The notes beneath the pieces are model-generated. The model was given only the letters and a program-made list of their open reading frames with translations, had not been told where the DNA came from and made no database searches. DNA of 64,000 nucleotides from Paralithodes platypus (taxonomy: Eukaryota > Arthropoda > Malacostraca > Decapoda > Lithodidae): the NCBI GenBank assembly GCA_032716605.1, contig CM064538.1, forward strand, positions 23,670,713-23,734,712. The letters are read 5' to 3'. The translations under genes and the position numbers were made by a program. Shown here one piece after another: positions 27,562 through 38,017 of this stretch (position 1 is its first letter; each line of letters begins with the position of its first letter).

Positions 27562-27750
27562 GAGGAAGCTGAAGATGAAGTGAGGATGTGGCAGAGACTT
27601 CATTGATTGACATGAGGAAGTTTAAGATGAAGTGATGATATGGACGAGACTTCATTGATTGACATAGAGGTTGAAGTGTGGATATGGCCATCACTTCACT
27701 TATTTACATAGAAGATGACGTGAGGATATGGCCGTCACTTCATTTCTTGC
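27562..27750 (+). repeat. Degenerate tandem repeat, about 4 x 50 bp
   Basis: The unit AAGATGAAGTGAGGATATGG plus ACTTCATTGATTGACAT is repeated four times with drift. Confidence 0.75.
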
Positions 27751-27977
27751 CCCTTCAGCGACTCCAATGTCCGTATTCTTTGGCAAACCCAGTTATTGTC
27801 GGCGGTAACTACAGTACTACAGTTGTTGTCGTTCCCTAGGCTGCCTGGCAGAACAGCCCTGAGTCCCTACCAGGTTCTCGTGCCTATTAAAAAGGGGCAG
27901 GGTTTGGTTTGGCCCCCAGGACTGCTCCCCGATGGTCGACGGTCTGCTGTCCCCTGCCGGTCGCAATCTTACAGTAC

Positions 27978-28165
27978 TACAGGTCTCCCTCGATTTACGA
28001 TTGGGTTACGTTCCTGAAAACGCAATCTTAAATAGAAAAATCATATAGCAAACCCTACAATTAATGGGGTAAATCGGGCTGCGTTCTCGGACCAGCCAAA
28101 ACCCAAACCCAAACGCCTATAATAATATCGGAAATTGGGGCATCAGATAGTGAGGGAGACCTGTA
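27978..28165 (+). mobile_element. Family L Tigger-like MITE, copy 2
   Basis: TACAGGTCTCCCTCGATTTA to GTGAGGGAGACCTGTA, 188 bp, uninterrupted. A short family C/LINE tail fragment (GTTCCCTAGGCTGCCTGGC) lies 150 bp before it at 27820-27860. Confidence 0.8.
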
Positions 28166-28777
28166 TTCTCATTGCAATTTCAACCTGGCTTAGAGATACG
28201 ACAAAGCTGGAGTAGTTACCCCTGACAATGATGGTTTTCTTTCTAGGAGTACAGGCCCAAGTCCTGTGGAAGTTAGGTGCCTTCTCTCTCTCCTCATGGC
28301 AGAGTCACACAATCGTTTTCTTTGGCTTCTTTCCTTGGCAACTATGATAATATAACTTTGGTATATTTAATTTTATTTTTTTCTCCCCATATATGAAGAA
28401 GGAAATTTGTAAGGATCAGTAGGTCTGTTGTTGCTTGACATCCCTTGCATTCTTTTGTAACAGAAGGTGAAACTGCGTCGGATTAAGGTTTCGTCCAGCT
28501 TTAAAGTGATACAAAGCCAAGTGGAAGTTAAAAGAGTTCAGGTAGTAGAAAGGGAGAAAGATAAACTGAGGAAGTGATTTCTAGGGTTTACTTTTTTAGT
28601 GGAAAACTGTGATTATCAGTTTACTCTTGGGTTAGAGAGTTGGACAGTATGGATTGGAGTGTATTGAAAGGCCGGTGCCACAGAGATAGTTACCGACACG
28701 ATGAATCCCGGCACGTTATCAAGATAAAGTCGCCAATGGAAAGCTGCCTGGAGAAGCGTTTGTGCGTCTCGGCGTTT
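28166..28777. other. Intergenic, possible LINE remnant
   Basis: 28590-28670 (TTTACTCTTGGGTTAGAGAG, GATTGGAGTGTATTG) weakly resembles the LINE 3' region at 5960-6025. The rest is unassigned. Confidence 0.35.
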
Positions 28778-29233
28778 AAGCCGGTATCACACGAGAGCTA
28801 TTATAGTCAACATTCGATGATTAACATTTTTCTGGCAACATTTCTGGAATATTTTGCTCTGGTAACGGAAACTAGACTGGTGGTGGATGAATTTAGGCAA
28901 CCAAAATATCTTAAATTAAGGAACCTGCCGTTCTTAACATTAATCCTCAATTACAAACCACAATGCACTAGAATAAATTAATGAAAGCATATGATCCTCC
29001 CGGGATTCAAACTCGGGACACCACACCCAGACCATATGCATCTAAACCATTACACCACCAACACAGTTAAAGGTTAAGTACACGATCACGATTAATATAC
29101 ATGTTCGAATTCTGGATATCAATCTAATCATGGACTTAGACCCAACTGCATTATGTTTATGCTCCTCATAAGCTGCCAGACCAGTGTTGAGGATAAATAT
29201 TGAGGGAATAAGCGCTCGTGTGATGCTGGCTTT
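28778..29233 (+). mobile_element. Family M MITE, copy 3, split by a family N SINE
   Basis: Family M ends (AAGCCGGTATCACACGAGAG, CGCTCGTGTGATGCTGGCTT) flank about 240 bp of family N (about 28908-29150: AATGCACTAGAATAAATTAATG, tRNA-like head AACTCGGGACACCACACCC). The intact M at 23373 and intact N at 37040 define the boundaries. Confidence 0.75.
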
Positions 29234-29315
29234 ATACTTAAAGAACAACTCGTACACTCAAACCCCCTCAACCCTCAACAGGGATGACATAATATTTTTT
29301 TAACAACTAGATTTC

Positions 29316-29687
29316 TTAAGGGGATATGGGTCGTTTTTCTGGTCCTCTTTCTCCCTCATACTTAGCCCCATTAGCTTTGAGATTTTAAGACGTTCGCCCT
29401 ATTAGTTTGTTGATTTTAAGATCTTTCGCCCCATTTCTTTGTCAATATTAAGACTTTTCGTGTCATTTAGATGTCGATTTTTCCTGGCATGCGATGGCGC
29501 GCTTGTAATTTAAGAGGAACCGGCCTTTGGCCGAGACAATTTTCTGTCAAAAATGTACAAATTTATCTTGAATGCGGGTTTTGGAGGGGTATTTCTTTTA
29601 AACTTAATGGAGGTCTAGCGGGGAAGCTAAACAAATATATGAATATATAAGTAAATTGACTCCAGAAAATTACCACTGTCCCCTTAA
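29316..29687 (+). mobile_element. Family A fold-back element, TTAA-flanked
   Basis: TTAAGGGGATATGGGTCG to CTGTCCCCTTAA, 372 bp. The box is mutated (GGCATGCGATGGCGCGC). The CCGGCCTTTGGCCG hairpin is present. Confidence 0.85.
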
Positions 29688-29768
29688 CCTCTTTCATACA
29701 CCCCTTCACTGATGTCTGTCTTTACCAAGCTGACATTATTTTCTACATGGGATATTGGAGAATGTCTA

Positions 29769-30154
29769 ATACAGTAAAACCCCATCCTTTCCGACTCCTC
29801 ACATCCGGAATTAATTTTGGTCTCGGACTCTATTCCCTCTTTTTGGTTTTTAGTTTGAAAGACAGAGAATACAATCTGGAAAATATATTATAATGTAAAA
29901 CTTGCAAAATAAACAAACCAAAACTTGTACCAAGATAAACGCAAAGGAACTAATCAAAATCGCTATGTGGAAATAACGCTTAATAAAATAAAATTGGAAA
30001 TAAAAAAAACACAATCCACCACATAGGGTGTATTCTCTCTCTTTCGTATTGTAGCCTGAATGCCTGAGAACAATTCGGATTCTCAAGCTTCCGGAATTTT
30101 GCTCGTTCGGACTGGTAGATCCCCCCAATTAGTCCGAAAGAGAGGGGTTTTACT
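29769..30154. mobile_element. Tigger-like non-autonomous element
   Basis: Inverted ends ACAGTAAAACCCCATCCTTT and AAAGAGAGGGGTTTTACT with internal TCCGGAATTAATTTTGG and CTTCCGGAATTTTGCTCG. Size about 385 bp; no transposase frame. Ends and TA flanks suggest pogo/Tigger. Confidence 0.55.
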
Positions 30155-30247
30155 TAATAATAGTAATAATAATAATAATATATATACATATGAATAATTT
30201 AATATTAATAGTTGTTGCTATATTGAGTATAGAAAGTGTGAATGTGT

Positions 30248-30462
30248 TTAACCCATGCAGTGCCAGCGACGTCTCTCTTATTTGGTTTCGGCTACATTTA
30301 GATGGTTTTAGGAAGCTTAGGAAAGACATATGGTGGTTAAGAAAATAAATGAGATAGTCTGTGGTCTCCTAATCGATAGACGTCCCTCCTAAGCTGAATA
30401 AAATCGTCCAATAATGACCCAGAGTATAATGGAAGTGTCGTCTCCGGCATTGAACGGGTTAA
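30248..30462 (+). mobile_element. Family D fold-back element, TTAA-flanked
   Basis: TTAACCCATGCAGTGCCAG to CCGGCATTGAACGGGTTAA, 215 bp. Confidence 0.85.
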
Positions 30463-30564
30463 TATTTGGCTGTGGTAAAAAGCATCTGTTTTTTGGATAC
30501 CGGGTAAAGAATAGTTGCACAGTTTAAGTTTAGTTTTATTTAATTTAATGTTATGCCTAGCTTA

Positions 30565-30778
30565 ATAAGGTGAAATGGGTCGTTTTTCTGTTCCCCATTC
30601 TCCCTCATGTTTAGCCCCATTGGTTTTCAGATTTTAAGACGTTCGCCCCATTAGTTTGGCGATTTTAATACCTTTCGTCACATTTCTACATTAATATCAA
30701 GACCTTTCATACCATTTCGGTGTCGATTTTTTCCTGGCGAGCAATAGCGAGCCTGTAATTTTAAGAAAAACCGGCTGA
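30565..30778 (+). mobile_element. Family A fold-back element, 3' truncated
   Basis: The A 5' half (GTCGTTTTTCTGTTCCCC) through GGCGAGCAATAGCGAGCC to AACCGGC, then abrupt change to unrelated sequence exactly at the central hairpin. Confidence 0.8.
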
Positions 30779-31262
30779 TGGATGAACGTCGTCCATCGCT
30801 GGTACTGACGAGGGACTTTTTTTTTTTTTACTGTCGGCCAACGTAAGTTGCTGGGACAGTAGGTATTAAGTGCAGGGTGTCAAACCGGAGCAATTTTGTT
30901 GGAAGACCTGAATGAATATGAGAAGCAATACACAAAAATTAACTTGAAATAGCATTGTGTGGGTTATTTTATATTATTTTTTTTTTCAATGACCTAATTT
31001 AATCTATAAACCTCCATTTTATCTTTACATTTACATAATAAAAGACTAAAAAGGATTGGACTCGGATCTCGTTTAATACCCTGCTTAAGTATACTGGGAG
31101 AGTATCTATAGGATTAGGACAAATTTGTTTAGGTTTTTGGGGTATTAAAGCTAGATAGTGAGAAATAAAATAAGTACAGGCAGAGGAAACCTGTTTGAAT
31201 ATAGTAGCATTTCTGTCATGGCCATCATTTAGCGGGGCTTTCCCAGGAGGAAGCAAGGCGTC
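30779..31262. other. Intergenic, no recognised feature
   Basis: A T tract (30818-30830) and A+T-rich unique-looking sequence. No coding similarity. Confidence 0.35.
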
Positions 31263-31682
31263 GGAGATGGTGGTGGTTGTTGTTGTTCCCAAGGCTGTCT
31301 GGCCGAGGGCCAAGGCCATAACAGAGTGCCCCCACAAAACCCTCCCTGCTTACCATTAATAAAGCCCAGGTGTCCAAAGCCCCTCCAAGGCTGGGAGCTG
31401 ATGAGGTTACGGAAATGCCCGGGAGACCAAAGTCCCACCCTAGGCCCTGTGCCCCTCAGCAATTATGAAGGGAAAGTTGAGGGGCAAAGGAAAAATTTGA
31501 CGCTTTGGCTCCCAAACTGCCAACCTCTAGGTTGGCATTAGGGAGGTCAGTCCACGGAAGAGACGCCGTCACTTGAGATCTAGTAAATATATAGGTGAAA
31601 GGAACAGTCAGAGTAAACTATGGGTATGGCAGAGATTGCTCAGCTCTCACTCTGATAGACCAGCCCATCGGAGATGGTGGTG
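31263..31682 (-). mobile_element. Family C SINE with 13-bp target-site duplication
   Basis: The direct repeat GGAGATGGTGGTG at 31263-31275 and 31670-31682 flanks the element 31276-31669. On the - strand it starts GATGGGCTGGTCTATCAGAG and ends GGGAACAACAACAAC. The duplication shows L1/CR1-style target-primed insertion and fixes both element ends. Confidence 0.9.
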
Positions 31683-31794
31683 ATGGTTGGTCGGTGGTGA
31701 CAATATATGGCGTTAGGCAGTGCAACTATTCTTAACCATTACTGGCTTTTGTTTCTGTTTTGACACTTCTTACAAACTGGGAGTCAATTTACCA

Positions 31795-32001
31795 TTAACC
31801 CCTTCTGTACCGAGATGTCTTTATTTTTCTACTTGCTGTATTAAGACGATTTTGTGCAGCTTAAGAAATATCGGTGGTAGTAAAAAGGATGAAGTGAGAT
31901 AGTTCGAAGTCTGTTAATTGCCGGAGGCCCTTTTTAAACTGAATAAAATCGTCTAATAGTAGCCGAAATGAAAAGACGTCGCCGGGACAGAAGAGGTTTA
32001 A
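31795..32001 (+). mobile_element. Family D fold-back element, TTAA-flanked
   Basis: TTAACCCCTTCTGTACCGAG to CGCCGGGACAGAAGAGGTTTAA; core arms GCAGCTTAAGAAATATC / GGCCCTTTTTAAACTG. Confidence 0.85.
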
Positions 32002-32148
32002 TGCTAGTTTGTGCCTCGGGAGAATTTCAGTCCGTAACAAAATAATACAAATGATTTCAAATTATTCACATTGGAATTTGAGCCTTTTTATTTATTTCCA
32101 ATATGGTTCATGGGATCAAGTTTACTCTTAAGAGACATTTAATTATTA

Positions 32149-32345
32149 ACAGGTCTCCCTCGATTTACGATTGGGTTACGTTCTTGAAAATCCGATCTTA
32201 AATAGAAAAAAATCTTATAGCGAACCCTAAAATTTATGGGGTAAATGGAGATGCGTTCTGGGACCAGCCAAAACCCCAACACAAACCCCTAAAAACCTAT
32301 AATAATATCGTGAATCGGGGCATCGGATAATGAAGGAGACCTGTA
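32149..32345 (+). mobile_element. Family L Tigger-like MITE, copy 3
   Basis: ACAGGTCTCCCTCGATTTAC to AATGAAGGAGACCTGTA. Confidence 0.75.
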
Positions 32346-32424
32346 CATTCATTTTTTAATCCTGGCAATATGGTATCATCATTATTAATTCTATTTTGGC
32401 TAACATTAGACAATTTTATGGAGT

Positions 32425-32771
32425 TTAAGGGGGGTCACCGGCTTTTTTTGTTTATCTTTCTCTGGCTTGTATCCATTCGGCCACATTCAGCCAACTGTTT
32501 TATAGACGTTTATCCCCATCCCGGTGTCTATTGTTTCTTGGCGAACGATAGCGAGCCAGCATTGTATGGAGAAATCTGCATTTTTCTATCGAAAAATTTA
32601 CAAAGTTAGCCTGCTGTCAAGAACATTGTTTAAAATATGCTGGCTCGCTATTGCTTGCCAGGAAAAAATAGACACCTGGATGGAGGTAAACATCTTAAAA
32701 ACAGTAGGCTGAATGGGGCAGAATGGATACAACCAAGAGAGAGAGAAAAGAAACGAGGTGGGTCCCCTTAA
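32425..32771. mobile_element. Family B fold-back element, TTAA-flanked
   Basis: TTAAGGGGGGTCACC to GGTGGGTCCCCTTAA, 347 bp. It carries two GATAGCGAG boxes in inverse order (GGCGAACGATAGCGAGCC and GGCTCGCTATTGCTTGCC). The CCGGCAAAGCCGG hairpin is lost. Confidence 0.9.
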
Positions 32772-33011
32772 CAACCACCTGTACCAGTTTTTTATTACTT
32801 TGTGGGGAGACGCTAGTTACAGGCAGCTTCGCCTTTTGTCTCCTTCATACACATGAAAGAAAATAATACATACATACGTTTATTAAAATAAATATGTAAA
32901 CTCTGTGACGGTTTTAATGCAATCCCAACCACTAACCCATTGTGTATCAGCAACATCTGTTTAATTTTACTCTAGCTGTATTTATATGATTGTGTGCAGT
33001 TTAAAAGACGG

Positions 33012-33204
33012 TCCGGGGAGCCGGTGTATATGAAGGGTCATGCCTGGATGTGAGGTGTGCGGGCATTGTGGTGGTAAAGCTTCGCTGCGTATCTGCCTGC
33101 TGAGACCGGAACCTCTCCGGGAGGCATGGGACCTGGGAATCTTTTGCTGGAGACCCCAAATGGGCCTGGGTTTCTGGGTCTTCTGGGTGACCTAGATGTG
33201 TGAG
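33012..33204 (+). mobile_element. RTE-like LINE 3' UTR fragment
   Basis: GGTCCGGGGAGCC to GGTGACCTAGATGTGTGAG matches the UTR at 8660-8860. It ends where the (GTT)n tail of the next LINE begins. Confidence 0.7.
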
Positions 33205-33207
33205 AGT

Positions 33208-33862
33208 TGTTGTTGTTGTTCCCTAAGCTGCATGGCCGAACAGCCCCGAGTCCCTGAGGAAGGCCATGGCCACGATCGGGCTTTCCCACAGAGCTCTCAT
33301 TGAGTGTAGGTTGTGTTGTTGGCGTAAGTGGTTGTGTGAAATGCAGTCTTCGATGATGTGTTTAATGGTATGGGGTGCTGTGTTACATCCCGGGCAGGCG
33401 TCGACAACGGAGTCATCCAGTCTCTTCTGATAGCTCAGGAGAGCTGGATGGTGTCCGCATCTCAGCCTGGCCAGGTGGACTCTGTCCTCGCGAGGGAGGG
33501 AGGATTCGGAAGGATGGATTTCGGGAGGTCGTGCATGCAGCTGCGTGTTGTCTGTGAGTGAGTGGATGGATTGGCGAGAGATATGAGTATGGATGTGCTT
33601 CTGGAAGTTGGTTCGGGGTGGGCAGGGAGGGAGAGAGGACAATAATTGTGTGTGATACCGTGTGCTGGGTGTTGTTTTGATATTTCTTGGTGTCTGTGGG
33701 TGTGTTGCCATGTAGTTTAGTGGGTGGTCTTGGTTCGTGGAGGCTGCTGCCAGGAATTGAGTGCCTCTCATGTCCAGATGGTCTTTGACTTTGAGGATTT
33801 TGGTTTCTTGATGTAGATGATCTGTGGGTGCAGTAGCTGTGCAGCCTGTAATGATCTTGTGT
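33208..33862 (-). pseudogene. LINE ORF2 C-terminal fragment (zinc-knuckle end, GLFGHAA)
   Basis: On the - strand an open frame of about 180 residues ends in GLFGHAA then stop, followed by (AAC)n. It contains EDRVHLARLRCGHHPALLSY and CPGCNTAPHTIKHIIEDC, the R..LARLR.GHH and C..C...H...C pattern found at the C-terminus of Jockey/CR1-type ORF2 proteins after the RNase H region. The same tail (GLFGQAAWG plus (AAC)n) ends family C SINEs. It is 5' truncated. Confidence 0.75.
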
Positions 33863-33944
33863 GAGAGTTTATTATATTTATTTATTATTTATTATTATTA
33901 TTATTATTATTTATTTATTTTTTGGCGGGTGGGGGGGGGGGGGG

Positions 33945-34915
33945 GGTATACACTGAGAGAGCTCTGAGGAACACTGATTATTGTAATGGCGGTAGAATAG
34001 TGAGAGATGCAACATTGCAGCGAAGAGAGAGATTGCAGATAATTGGTGAGTGGACGCGAGTTAATGAGACGGAAGGCTTTCTTTTCTACTTTGTCTAGAA
34101 GTGCTATGTGAGAGGATCCTCCCCACACATGTAAACAATACTCAATACAAGGACGCACTGTGCCCCTGTACAAAGAAAGAAGCTGCGCAGGGATAAAGAA
34201 CCCCCGGAGGCGGTTGAGCACACCCAGCTTCTGGGAAGCTGTTTTAGCAAGAGTGGTAATATGATCTTTCTAAGAGAGACCAGAAGAAAAAGAGACACCA
34301 AGAATATTAAGAGAAGATGAAGGGTTAATTTGTATGTTGAAGAGTAAATTATAGTTTTCTGGAAGGGGGCGACAAGTAGACAGATGGAGAAATTGAGATT
34401 TGAAAGAATTAAAAGTAACAAGGTTTTCTCTGCCCCAATTAGATATAGTAGAGAGATCAGAAGGTAGGAGTTTTATGGCCTCCTTACGTGAGTTTTGGAG
34501 TTCCTGCTGTGTATGTTGTTGAGGAAATCTAGTTGAATAGTGTTGTTGTTGTTGTTGTTCCCCAAGCTGCCTGGCCGAACAGCCCCAAGGCTCCGAGCAC
34601 GGCCAAGGCCATATCCGAGCGCCCCCACAGAATAGTGTAATGTTGAGTCGTCAGCATATGAGTGAATGGGGCTGGAGGTACAGTTGAGAAGGTCGTTAAT
34701 GAATAATAGGAAGAGAATTGGAGATAGGACAGAACCTTGAGGAACACCGGAGTTGATAGATTAAGGAAGTGAACGGTGGCCGTCCACAACCGTAGCTATG
34801 AAACGGCCGGAAAGGAAATTGGAGACGAAGGCAAAGATGGAGGGGTACAAACAGATGGAGGGTAGTATGGAAATGAGGGATTTGTGCCAGACTCTATCGA
34901 AGGTCTTCAATATTA
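33945..34915 (-). pseudogene. LINE reverse transcriptase fragment with YADD box
   Basis: On the - strand the pieces read in several frames: SGRFIATVVDGHRSL, a SYADDSTLH segment (about 34665, the RT catalytic YADD), then LSLYRGTVRPCIEYCLHVWG and LDKVEKKAFRLI. These are the palm and thumb blocks of a Jockey/CR1-like RT. Frameshifts and a SINE/LINE-tail insertion at 34544-34629 make it a pseudogene. The left end merges into a G tract at 33929. Confidence 0.8.
34535..34638 (-). mobile_element. 5'-truncated family C/LINE-tail insertion with 9-bp TSD
   Basis: The direct repeat GAATAGTGT at 34535-34543 and 34630-34638 flanks 86 bp that is the last part of family C or its LINE, with the (GTT)n tail at the left. 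It splits the LINE RT just after the YADD block. Confidence 0.88.
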
Positions 34916-34924
34916 TGTCTTATT

Positions 34925-35140
34925 GACGAAGGCCGGTTCTTCTTAAATTCCAGGCTCGCTCTCGCTCGAAAGGAAAAACTCTACACCTAAGTGGCAGGAA
35001 AGGTCTTAATATTGACAAAAAAATGGGGCGAAAGGCCTTAAAATCGACAAACTAATAGACCGAACGTCTTATAATATCAAAACAAATGTGACTTAACACA
35101 AGAAGAAAGGGGACCAGAAAAACGACCCATCTCCCCTTAA
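34925..35140 (-). mobile_element. Family A fold-back element, 5' half
   Basis: Inverse orientation: GAAGGCCGGTTC, then GGCTCGCTCTCGCTCGAAAGG, to ACCCATCTCCCCTTAA. It is broken at the hairpin, where it joins the LINE RT fragment. Confidence 0.8.
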
Positions 35141-35331
35141 GGAAGATGAATAAAAGACTCTATCATGTGCACATTTTTTATTATAATTTCTTAACTTCTC
35201 TGCTATCTAAATATGCAAACGTTATCATACTTGTGTTAGGATAATAGCTATGTATATATATGTATATATATATATAATTTAAACTATATAATATGTACAA
35301 AACGCTGAGATCTATAATTAAAAGCAGCATC

Positions 35332-35370
<39 letters not shown>

Positions 35371-35412
35371 TGATTATTTATATTATTAAATACACTGTAA
35401 GCATATAAATAC
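35141..35412. other. A+T-rich spacer
   Basis: TA runs at 35250-35275 and 35337-35367. No gene. Confidence 0.5.
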
Positions 35413-35631
35413 TTAAACCTTTAAAGATTATGACGCATTTTGACAGTATCTTCTGGCTACCATTAGACGATTGTAGACAGCTTAGTAAGGATCTCTGGGA
35501 ATTAAAACGGGTTAAAGACTATCTCAATTAACCCTCTGACTTAACTATGTCCTTCCTACTCTGAATAAAATCGTCTAACAATAGCCAGGAAAGGGTAAAA
35601 TAACTGCACTATCGTCTCTGGAATGGGTTAA
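35413..35631 (+). mobile_element. Family D fold-back element sharing its right TTAA with a family A element
   Basis: TTAAACCTTTAAAGATTATG to CTCTGGAATGGGTTAA. The right TTAA (35628-35631) is also the left TTAA of the A copy at 35628-35997. Confidence 0.8.
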
Positions 35632-35997
35632 GGGGGTAGTGGGTATTTTTTGGTCTATGTATAAATTTATTCATTTATTGTTTAGTTTCCTCGCTAGAAG
35701 TCCATCAAGTTTATAAATACACCCCCTAGACCCCATTTCAAGATAAATTTATACATTTTTTAATAGAAAAATGTTCCGGCCGAAGGCCGTTTCCTCTTAA
35801 AATGAAAGGTTCGCTATCGCTCGCCAGGAAAAATATCGACACCTAAATGGCACGAAAGGTCTTAAAATTGACAACGAAATGGGGCAAAATGTCTTAAAAT
35901 CGGCAAACTAATGGGCTGAACATCTTATAATCTCAAAACTAATGGGGTTAAACACGAGGGAGAAAGGGGACCAGCAAAGCGGCCCATCTCCCCTTAA
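35628..35997 (-). mobile_element. Family A fold-back element, full length
   Basis: 370 bp, inverse orientation, TTAAGGGGGTAGTGGG to CATCTCCCCTTAA. All blocks present: TCGCTAGAAGTCCATCAAG, CCGGCCGAAGGCCG, TCGCTATCGCTCGCCAGG. Confidence 0.92.
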
Positions 35998-36145
35998 CAA
36001 CATAGGACCTTCCGAAGCTGGATAAACTCGTCTTATTTTAGCCAGAATATAATTATGCTAAATAAACTCTCTTAATAACACAGGGTCTTCCGAAGCTGCA
36101 TAAAGCCGTCTAATTTTACCCATAATAAATGGTTAACCAACTCCC
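35998..36145 (+). mobile_element. Two family D right-half fragments
   Basis: GACCTTCCGAAGCTGGATAAA and GTCTTCCGAAGCTGCATAAA are two successive right arms of D without left arms. Confidence 0.55.
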
Positions 36146-36360
36146 TTAACCCCTTCTGTACCGGCGACGTCTTTTCAATTATATTCTAGCTATTATTAAA
36201 CGGGTTTATTCAGTTTAATAAGAGCCACCAGCAATTAACAGGCTTCGAACTATCACATCTAACCCTTTTTACTAACCCAGATCCCTCTGAAGCTGCACAC
36301 AATCGTCTAAACCTAGCTAGGATACAATTAAAAAGACGTCGCCGGCACAGAAGGGGTTAA
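36146..36360 (+). mobile_element. Family D fold-back element, consensus-like
   Basis: TTAACCCCTTCTGTACCGG to CGCCGGCACAGAAGGGGTTAA, 215 bp, both GACGTC-bearing ends intact. It shares TTAA 36357-36360 with the next D copy. Confidence 0.9.
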
Positions 36361-36585
36361 CCCTTTGATTACCAGCGACGTGTGTTATATTGCAGTATAG
36401 CTATATTTAGACGATATTAGGCAGCTTAGGAAGGATCTGTGCTAGTTAAATTAAGGTTGGTTGAGATAGTTTGAGCCTTATTATTGCTAGAGGTCCTTCC
36501 TCAGCTGAATAGAATCGTCTAGTAGTTGCCAGAATATGATAAAAGGGACGTCCCTGGTACTGGTACTGGTACCGGTGACGGTGGG
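36357..36585 (+). mobile_element. Family D fold-back element, right end altered
   Basis: TTAACCCTTTGATTACCAG; core arms GCAGCTTAGGAAGG / CCTTCCTCAGCTGAAT. The right end has a short GGTACTGGTACTGGTACCGG expansion and no TTAA. Confidence 0.75.
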
Positions 36586-37031
36586 TTGAGATAAACATGG
36601 AATAATAATCGCCAACCTGCACAACAAAGCCACTCCAACAGCTTCCTCTCTCTCCAACACTCTTCAGAAGAAAATAGGAAAAGTAGAATGTAGATACGAG
36701 GTGCCGTTGTAAAGGCTTATCCCTCAATACCTTCACCTGACCTGACATAATTATCTTGCAAAATGCAATGGCACCAAAATAATTCTTAACAATGGTATAA
36801 AGAATTTTGTGGATCGTCTACACCGGACCTGTGACGTCATAGGAGTGTAAGTCCACCATCCAGTTCAGGATGAGGATACTCCTGTGACGTCACTATGACG
36901 TCACAGGTCCGGTGTAGACGATCCACAAAATCCTTTATACCATTGTTAATAATTATTTCAGTGACATTGCATTTTGCAAGATAGTTATGTGCAGGTTGGT
37001 GATTATCATTCCATGTTTATCTCAACCCATG
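36586..37031. mobile_element. Large fold-back element with GTGACGTC arms
   Basis: The outer arms GAGATAAACATGGAATAATAATCGCC / GGTGATTATCATTCCATG pair, and the inner arms ATCGTCTACACCGGACCTGTG / CACAGGTCCGGTGTAGACGAT pair perfectly around about 50 bp containing GTGACGTCACTATGACGTCAC. The left arm additionally holds one unit of the 7475-7915 minisatellite. Confidence 0.8.
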
Positions 37032-37039
37032 CACCACCA

Positions 37040-37270
37040 CCTTTAACATTAATCCTCCATTACAAACCCCAATGCACTTGAATAAATTAATGAAAGCATA
37101 TGATCCTCCCAGGATTCGAACTTGGGACACCACACCCAGAACGTAAGCATCTAAACCATTATACCACCAACACAGTTAAAGGCTAATAGTACACAATCAC
37201 GATAAATATCCATTTTCGAATTCTGGATATCAATCTAATCATGTACTTAGACCCAACTGCATTATGGATA
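37040..37270 (-). mobile_element. Family N SINE, intact copy
   Basis: On the - strand the tRNA-like head GGTGGTATAATGGTTTAGATG (A box) and GTTCGAATCC (B box) is followed by TTCATTAATTTATTCAAGTGC and GGGGTTTGTAATGGAGG. The - strand upstream part (37170-37270) is shared with 29060-29155. Confidence 0.7.
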
Positions 37271-37318
37271 GCCTAATGTTTTAGTGAGAGGAAAGAACAA
37301 TGAATGGGGCCAAGATCA

Positions 37319-37534
37319 CTATAGTCCGTTCATTTTAGGTTGGGCAGAAATCGTAAACTCCAACCTCTGTAACTCAAAAAGGGCTAGAGCAAATGAACTG
37401 TCAATTTATTCACATATTCCCTAGCCAAGTCTTCCTATTTGGTATAAATATTAGCTCGATTACTCTAGTCCTTTTTGAGTTATGAGAGGTTAGGGGTTAG
37501 GATTTCTGCCCAACCTTGAATGAACGGACTATAG
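37319..37534. mobile_element. Family H palindromic MITE, copy 2
   Basis: CTATAGTCCGTTCATTTTAGG to CTTGAATGAACGGACTATAG, 216 bp, arms nearly complementary throughout. Confidence 0.85.
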
Positions 37535-37765
37535 GACCAGCCTCACTATTTCAAATAATCAGGGATATATCACAATCAATATACCCTAAATTGAGGCCAC
37601 ATACCATTTTTATCCCCTTGATTTCTGACAGTGCATTAGACAACCCATATATACTGTATATATATATATAAAACTATGACCTCTACGGCAATAACTCTTA
37701 CAGTCTAGTAAACATATTGGAGGACTCTCAACACTCTCCTCACCACCAGATGTCACCACGATCAC

Positions 37766-37870
37766 TTAAGGGGGTAGTTCATGTTTTTTGGGCTATATAT
37801 TTAATTATTCATTTATTTTCTAGTTTCCTCGCTAGACCTCCATCAAAAACACCCCCTAGACCCCCTTTCA
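37766..37870 (-). mobile_element. Family A 3' end fragment
   Basis: TTAAGGGGGTAGTTCATG, TTTCCTCGCTAGACCTCCATC, CACCCCCTAGACCCCCTTTC, then break. Confidence 0.8.
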
Positions 37871-38017
37871 TATTTATTTATATATATGAGTGGGCTGGAG
37901 ACTATGGCATCCGAAGGTACAGTCGGCCACATAAGTTCTGTTCCTCTCCGTGATCTTATACGTGGAAAACTAATGCGCACGGTCGTTGAATTACGAGTGT
38001 AGTTTCTTATGCAGGGG

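Noticed and set aside
33358..33561. Small + strand frames inside the LINE
   Set aside because: Shadows of the - strand ORF2 C-terminal frame.
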